Assembly (NCBI RefSeq): GCF_001885585.1
Contig: NZ_LSRP01000073.1
Coordinates: 18,126 to 82,125, forward strand
Reading direction: 5' to 3'
Source of the DNA: Pararhizobium antarcticum
Lineage (GTDB): Bacteria; Pseudomonadota; Alphaproteobacteria; Rhizobiales; Rhizobiaceae
Length of the DNA stretch: 64,000 nt
The stretch's first letter is position 1; each line of letters opens with the position of its first letter. The translations under genes and the position numbers were made by a program. Positions 61,120 to 64,000 of this stretch are shown piece after piece. The notes under the pieces were generated by a model, which saw only the letters and a program-made list of their open reading frames with translations, had not been told where the DNA came from and did not search any database.

Positions 61120-61794
61120 TCATGACGGGTGACTTGCGTCCCGAAGCAGCATGGCGGCCTCTGTCCGATTGCGCACGTTGAGCTTCTGCAGGATCCTGGT
61201 CATATGGTGCTTGATCGTCTTTTCCTGCAGATCGAGCCGCCGGGCGACTTCCTTGTTGCTATTGCCAGCAGCCACCAGCTTGAGAATTTCCTCTTCGCGA
61301 CGCGTCAGGCTCGCCAGTATGTCCTGTGTGCTGTCGCTTTTCTCCCTTCCAGCAATGACCGGCGCCACCGTGCGCAGCTCAGCCAAGATCCGTGCCGCTA
61401 GTGCCGGCGAGACATAGCTTTCCCCCATGATTGCGCCCCGAACCACTTCGATCAGTGTCGCGGCGGGAACGCCTTTCAGGACATAGCCGATCGCGCCGGA
61501 CCTGAGCGCCATCAACACGTCTTCGTCCGCCTCGGACGCCGTCAGTACGACAATTCGCACGTCGGGCGACTGTTCGAGTATAAGGCGTAGGGCGTGCACC
61601 CCCCCACCGGGCATGGAAAGATCAAGCAATATGACCTCGGGCTTTAGCTCCCGGTCAAGCCGGATCGCCTCCTCGGAGGACGCCCCTTCACCGCAGACGT
61701 TCATGTCTGGTTGTTCCGAAAGACTTCTCGAAACGCCTTCCCGAAACATCGGATGGTCATCGATAACCAGGATACGGATGGCTCTTTCAGTCAT
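61120..61794 (-). CDS. NarL/FixJ-family response regulator
   Basis: 224 aa. Receiver with ILVIDDHPMFREGVSRSL, phospho-Asp in VILLDLSMPGGG, Thr in IVVLTASEAD, Lys in YVLKGVPAATL, then a LuxR-type HTH (SLTRREEEILKLVAAGNSNKEVARRLDLQEKTIKHHMTRILQKLNVRNRTEAAML). Start overlaps the kinase stop (ATGA). It may control the two secreted repeat proteins beside it, which is inference from position. Confidence 0.92.
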   Translation of the reverse strand: MTERAIRILVIDDHPMFREGVSRSLSEQPDMNVCGEGASSEEAIRLDRELKPEVILLDLSMPGGGVHALRLILEQSPDVRIVVLTASEADEDVLMALRSGAIGYVLKGVPAATLIEVVRGAIMGESYVSPALAARILAELRTVAPVIAGREKSDSTQDILASLTRREEEILKLVAAGNSNKEVARRLDLQEKTIKHHMTRILQKLNVRNRTEAAMLLRDASHPS

Positions 61795-63173
61795 GGCATG
61801 GTCTTCCCTGGCAGGCGCATAGTCAGGCGCGTGCCGTTTTGCGAAACGAGGTTGAGCGTACCGCCAAGACCGGCAATCCGTTCCTCCAGTCCCAGAAGGC
61901 CGAGGCCTTCACCGGCGGTGTGGCGATCGAAGCCGGGCCCTTTGTCGCTGACTGCGATCTCGATCCCGCCCTCAACCGCTGCAGCCGTCACCTGCTGGCC
62001 GATACCCCCTGCATGGCGGGCGGCATTGTTGAGCGTCTCCTGGACGAAGCGATAGGCGCAAATCTTTTCGGCTTTCGACAGATCCGGAAGCACTGGATTG
62101 CAGAGCAAGGCGACGCGTGTTCCGGTCCGACTTTCATGTGCGGCAACGACGCGCTTCAAAACGCTCTCGATACCAAGCCCATACAGTTCCGGTAATGTCA
62201 GACCGCGGCAGATGTTGCGGATGTCGCGCATCGCATCATCGAGTGCCGTCCTGACCCTCTCTCTATCATCACCTGTCGATCCAGGGGGAAAGATCGATCC
62301 GAGCCGCAACGACGCGAAGGCCAGCAGTTGCGCCGGTCCGTCGTGAAGTTCCGCTGAGATACGTCGCAAGTAGCGTTCGTTGAGGTCCGCTGTGCGGTGG
62401 GTAGCCTGGTCTGCTCGGCGGCGCAGCGCCTCGTTTTGCGCCAGCAACGCGGACAGCGTCTCCACCTTCTCGTCAAGCGCCGCGCGCTGGCGGATGATGA
62501 GACGGCTGCCGCGCGCGACGACGCCGAACAGTAGGGCGAGCATGCCCACCGTCACCACGCCGACGATGAGCCAGCTTTGTAGCCGTGAACTTGTCAGCTC
62601 AGAGCGCAGATCTGCGCCAATCTCGTAGAATTCGGCAATACCGATGATGTCACCCGACCAGGGCTCTCGGATCGGGCTGTAGATTTCCAGCAGAGGTATG
62701 CCGCTCTGCCGCTCCAATTCGTTTTCGGGGCCTTCGAGCTGATCGAATTCGGCGTGGATTTGTCCGGCCTTGGCCGCTATCAGTCCGTCCGTCATCTCAA
62801 AGCGCTTGCCGATCGCCCCATCCTCGTTGCTGAAGACGACCGTGCCATCGGGCTTCCATATCTTGAAGGCAAACAGTTTTTCACTGAGAACACCCTGCGA
62901 GAGGGTTTCTGTAAGCGCAAGGCGCGCTCCTTCGCCTAAATTATTGGAATTTGCCAGTTCCTGCGTTAGCGGTGCGATTATGCTATCGACATAAAGCGCA
63001 GTTGCCGCCGCTGCATTGTGGATCACGGAATCCTCGATGCGTCCGCTCACCCAGATGCCGATCGCCGACATTCCAAACAGAAGTACACCGGCAGCCGCGA
63101 GTACAAACTGCCCGGCAAGGCTTATGCCTACGGCCAGTGCCCGCGCCTCCGACGTATCTACTTTGCAAATCAT
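61791..63173 (-). CDS. HisKA_3 sensor histidine kinase
   Basis: 460 aa. TM1 (LAGQFVLAAAGVLLFGMSAIGIWV), a periplasmic sensor domain of ~160 residues, TM2 (WLIVGVVTVGMLALLFGVVA), coiled coil, then HisKA_3 with YLRRISAELHDGPAQLLAFASLRL (His in ELHDGPAQ). The ATPase domain has FVQETLNNAARHA, VSDKGPGF and GLGLLGLEERI. NarX/DesK type, partner of the NarL-type regulator. First gene of the pair; ATG 63173. Confidence 0.91.
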   Translation of the reverse strand: MICKVDTSEARALAVGISLAGQFVLAAAGVLLFGMSAIGIWVSGRIEDSVIHNAAAATALYVDSIIAPLTQELANSNNLGEGARLALTETLSQGVLSEKLFAFKIWKPDGTVVFSNEDGAIGKRFEMTDGLIAAKAGQIHAEFDQLEGPENELERQSGIPLLEIYSPIREPWSGDIIGIAEFYEIGADLRSELTSSRLQSWLIVGVVTVGMLALLFGVVARGSRLIIRQRAALDEKVETLSALLAQNEALRRRADQATHRTADLNERYLRRISAELHDGPAQLLAFASLRLGSIFPPGSTGDDRERVRTALDDAMRDIRNICRGLTLPELYGLGIESVLKRVVAAHESRTGTRVALLCNPVLPDLSKAEKICAYRFVQETLNNAARHAGGIGQQVTAAAVEGGIEIAVSDKGPGFDRHTAGEGLGLLGLEERIAGLGGTLNLVSQNGTRLTMRLPGKTMP

Positions 63174-63761
63174 CCCCGTTCATAGCGCGTTTTACCAACC
63201 CAAAGAAGTCAGACCCTTGGCAGCCGGACAGGGACCAAAGTCCGGTGAACGCCCCCGGCAAGCTGTGCAAATGGGGTCGTCGGAGGCTTGGTCCCCGTGG
63301 TGCAGTTATCAGGGATTTAGATCGAGGGCTCACATATCAGCGTAAGAGCTGTTTGCTCTACCAGCGGACTGTCTGCCGATGGCCCGAACGTGGACTTGAC
63401 CGCCACTTAACCCGGAATTACCCGGAGCCATCGAGCGCCCGGATATCGGCGAATTCAGAACTTCAGTCCGAATAGGCGAAAGAGTGAAGAGGCCGTTGTG
63501 GGCGTGTGACACTCGAAATTGCCTTACTGAGTGGTTCGTGGAGTTGGGCGGCAACGTCTGCAATGGGCCCAAAGTGCCGCCGGCCGCAGTGTAGGTCCCG
63601 GTCTGCTTTGACGCCGGTCCATTTGCAAAACTGCATGGCAGTTTACGGCCGCAAAGTGAGCTTGATCGCTGTTCAACTCATAAATATCCAAGGTTTAACC
63701 CAGCACATTCCAGGCCATTCGAGAGAGGCTGTTCATTCTAAGAGTCCGTCCGAACACTTTC
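63174..63761. other. Non-coding region between the kinase and the IS5 fragment
   Basis: 588 bases with repeat copy B (63364-63489). No convincing gene. The left end of the IS element probably lies around 63725-63760, but I could not define terminal repeats without the other end. Confidence 0.5.
63364..63489. repeat. Diverged intergenic repeat, copy B
   Basis: Pairs with 59700-59823 (see copy A). The two copies are 3.5 kb apart and flank the secreted repeat protein genes and the NarL-type two-component genes. Confidence 0.75.
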
Positions 63762-64000
63762 TCATTTTGAACATAGCCTTCGCAGCATGAGGCGGATGGA
63801 GGCTAATTTGAGGAAGGCAAGCGCATTTCTTGACAGGTTTTCGAGGTCCTTGGCCAGTCTACGGCATCGTCCGAGCCATGCGAAGGTTCGCTCGACAACC
63901 CATCGGCGTGGCAACAACTCGAAGCCTTTGGCCGCATCGGATCGCTTGACGATTTCAGTTGCCAGACCTGGTCTGGCCTTCTTCTGACCCTTTGCGAAGA
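63762..64000 (-). mobile_element. IS5-family transposase, C-terminal part (runs off right edge)
   Basis: Read leftward from base 64000 the frame gives [19 protein letters not shown], then [51 protein letters not shown] to a TGA at 63762-63764. [14 protein letters not shown] and the [10 protein letters not shown] end are the hallmark of the IS5/IS427-type DDE transposase C terminus. Only the 3' part (~79 codons) is in the window, so intactness cannot be judged. Confidence 0.88.

Overview
The window looks like chromosome (or chromid) of an alphaproteobacterium of the Rhizobiaceae, in the Rhizobium/Agrobacterium neighbourhood. The clues are a RirA-type iron regulator, a PhyR/NepR general stress response pair, a PdhS-type cell-cycle kinase with a CtrA box, an A73 tRNA-His with no encoded G-1, a cellulose operon with a BcsN-like lipoprotein, and high G+C with dense, translationally coupled operons. 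No CRISPR array, phage or integrated plasmid is visible. The only mobile DNA is the tail of an IS5-family transposase at the right edge.

Layout. 1-2.7 kb: start of a PdhS-like histidine kinase (runs off the left edge) with a perfect CtrA site upstream, a phasin and tRNA-His. 2.9-10.7 kb: four-gene cellulose synthesis operon (bcsA, bcsB, a TPR protein, a BcsN-like lipoprotein). 10.7-13.6 kb: LysR regulator and a small monooxygenase divergent from methylmalonate-semialdehyde dehydrogenase. 13.7-15.9 kb: coupled YjgN/DUF898 membrane protein and M48 protease. 16-17.7 kb: ferric iron binding protein divergent from rirA, with a candidate Irr operator. 17.7-19 kb: a lone receiver protein and a LuxR-family regulator. 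19.5-24.9 kb: dppABCDF-like peptide ABC importer with a hairpin after the binding protein gene. 25-28.4 kb: PepSY protein, cytochrome b561, OmpR/HK two-component pair and a RidA protein.

28.4-50.5 kb is the most interesting part: a general stress response (GSR) island. phyR and nepR sit near its middle, but no ecfG sigma gene is next to them. Around them, eleven sites fit the rhizobial EcfG/RpoE2 promoter (GGAAC, 16 or 17 bases, CGTT). Each lies just upstream of a small membrane, periplasmic or uncharacterised stress-type gene (DUF3309, glycine zipper, PRC-barrel, DUF1328, DUF2934, DUF6894, an AI-2E/PerM-type transporter and several unnamed genes), and a twelfth, weaker site precedes a BON-domain operon. 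A CHASE3 kinase, a receiver and a receiver-HisKA_2 kinase form a coupled operon just upstream and are candidate inputs to PhyR. glgA and glgX lie convergently inside the region.

50.7-64 kb: a large multi-PAS hybrid kinase, a cupin, small hypothetical genes, a MATE exporter, a DUF1349 protein, two secreted low-complexity repeat proteins next to a NarL-type two-component system, decayed intergenic DNA carrying a diverged ~125 bp repeat, and the transposase fragment.

All calls come from reading the translated sequence and motifs by eye; no database search was run. Family names such as DUFs and TIGRFAMs are from memory of the families.
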